From assembly GCF_016808095.1 (NCBI RefSeq), contig NC_068971.1, positions 51,973,631 to 52,037,630 on the forward strand: DNA of 64,000 nucleotides, read 5' to 3'. Below, piece after piece: positions 63,208 to 64,000 of this stretch (position 1 is its first letter; every line of letters begins with the position of its first letter). This DNA comes from Vigna angularis. Its lineage: Eukaryota; Streptophyta; Magnoliopsida; Fabales; Fabaceae. A model generated the notes under the pieces. That model worked only from the letters and a program-made list of their open reading frames with translations. It searched no databases and had not been told where the DNA came from. The translations under genes were made by a program, and so were the position numbers.

Positions 63208-63232
63208 TGAGGTGATTTTGAATATATCAAAT

Positions 63233-63509
63233 ACCGGTTTGCAGAACTGACTTGATTGTGAACAAGGAGGAGGTCGAGGAAGTCGGTTGTAACTCTGAAA
63301 CTGAGTGTTTTAAACGTGATAAGTACACTCACTATGCAAACAAGTGCATATCAACAAAATTGTGTAATTGTGGCAAGGCCAGCCACATTGCAAAGTAATG
63401 TCGGACAGAGAGAAAGAAGGAGAAAAATTTCCTCAATGAGGAAGCTGACGAAGAAATAGAAATTTTGATGACAGAATACAATATTTCACATTCTTTAAAC
63501 CAATGAAGA
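63233..63509 (+). pseudogene. Decayed retrotransposon gag fragment with two zinc knuckles
   Basis: One frame reads a CCHC-like knuckle CFKRDKYTHYANKC, in which the second Cys is Arg. A second knuckle follows, CNCGKASHIAK, broken by a stop codon just before its last Cys. A charged tail rich in Lys and Glu runs on to a stop near 63507. Tandem CCHC knuckles are typical of retroelement gag proteins. No protease, reverse transcriptase or LTR is visible nearby within the window, so this is a broken remnant. Confidence 0.72.
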
Positions 63510-64000
63510 AGGCAAAACAAGCTCATGTAAATGACTCGTTTTTAAAATTTAAGGTTAATCGCGCGTGGACATTATTATACTTAACCTGAACTTTTTTTTA
63601 CATGTAAATTTAATTTGCATACACAGATGGCTAATAATACTATAGCCATAAACAAAAAGGCACACATTATATTGTGAATTATATAGATATTCCAAACTTC
63701 ATCGAGTTTCCAGGATTACAATACCAGTGTTAATTGGTCTGGTTAACAATGCAATCTTTTTTATCAGAAGTTGACAGTGCAGTCTGGGTGAGTAATTTAA
63801 TGAATTTCTGTCAAAATGCAAAGATATTACAAACCGTAATTTGTACAACAGTTCCAGGAATCTCTACAACTGATAATGGTACCATCACATGCTCATCTTA
63901 CATGTTATCTATTCCAAAGCATCATGGATTACAACATACACTAGTGATCAGCATCGTAAAGGTTGTATTCACTCTGCAAAAGATAAAGTAATTTTGATGG
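63510..64000. other. Right-end sequence, unassigned
   Basis: It may belong to the same decayed element as the gag fragment. The 85-residue frame at 63734-63991 has no recognisable motif and is not called. Confidence 0.4.

Noticed and set aside
63734..63991. 85-residue frame at the right edge
   Set aside because: No recognisable domain and no neighbouring exons; it may be part of the decayed element but cannot be supported as coding.
1..64000. A CRISPR array, operon or prokaryotic-type gene cluster
   Set aside because: The tandem repeats lack unique spacers of constant size, and all genes are intron-rich plant genes on their own promoters.

Overview
The window is nuclear DNA of a flowering plant, most probably a dicot and plausibly a legume. 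The genes have many short exons with GT-AG introns, the intergenic DNA is very AT-rich with AT microsatellites, and the proteins match Arabidopsis families closely. One intron carries a mobile element of a kind common in legumes, and one insertion is a piece of plastid trnG. The legume assignment is inference.

Left to right the genes are: the first exon of a 3-ketoacyl-CoA reductase (minus, cut by the window start); a complete RGS1-type seven-helix regulator of G signalling (minus, 11 coding exons, 464 aa); an 82-aa NOI/RIN4-domain protein with two tiny coding exons (minus); a giant coiled-coil TNO1-like trans-Golgi protein (minus, 8 coding exons, about 1895 aa); an AIRP2-type RING protein (minus); a malectin/LRR receptor kinase of the At1g67720 type (minus, 15 exons, 927 aa); a second AIRP2-type RING gene (plus); an ARR11-like type-B response regulator (plus); a WVD2-like/TPX2 microtubule protein (minus); and a plastid small heat shock protein with a textbook heat-shock element (minus). 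For every complete gene I joined exons by hand. All joins keep the reading frame and give the length expected for the family, with one ambiguous donor in TNO1.

Between the genes lie two diverged copies of a foldback element that share terminal inverted repeats and are each flanked by a 7-bp direct repeat. There is also a MITE-like element inside an RGS1 intron, about 420 bp derived from the plastid trnG-UCC gene, a 2.5-kb repeat-like block with a 35-bp tandem array, and a decayed gag zinc-knuckle fragment at the right end.

The genes do not form a functional cluster. They are independent units for lipid elongation, G-protein signalling, immunity-related NOI function, Golgi traffic, ubiquitin ligation, receptor signalling, cytokinin response, cytoskeleton and plastid heat protection. 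The most unusual sequence-level observations are two in-frame tandem triplications inside coding exons (210 bp in TNO1, 153 bp in the TPX2 gene), the two RING paralogues with matching exon sizes on either side of the receptor kinase, the foldback element family, and the plastid insertion. I found no convincing evidence of a wholly new biological system.
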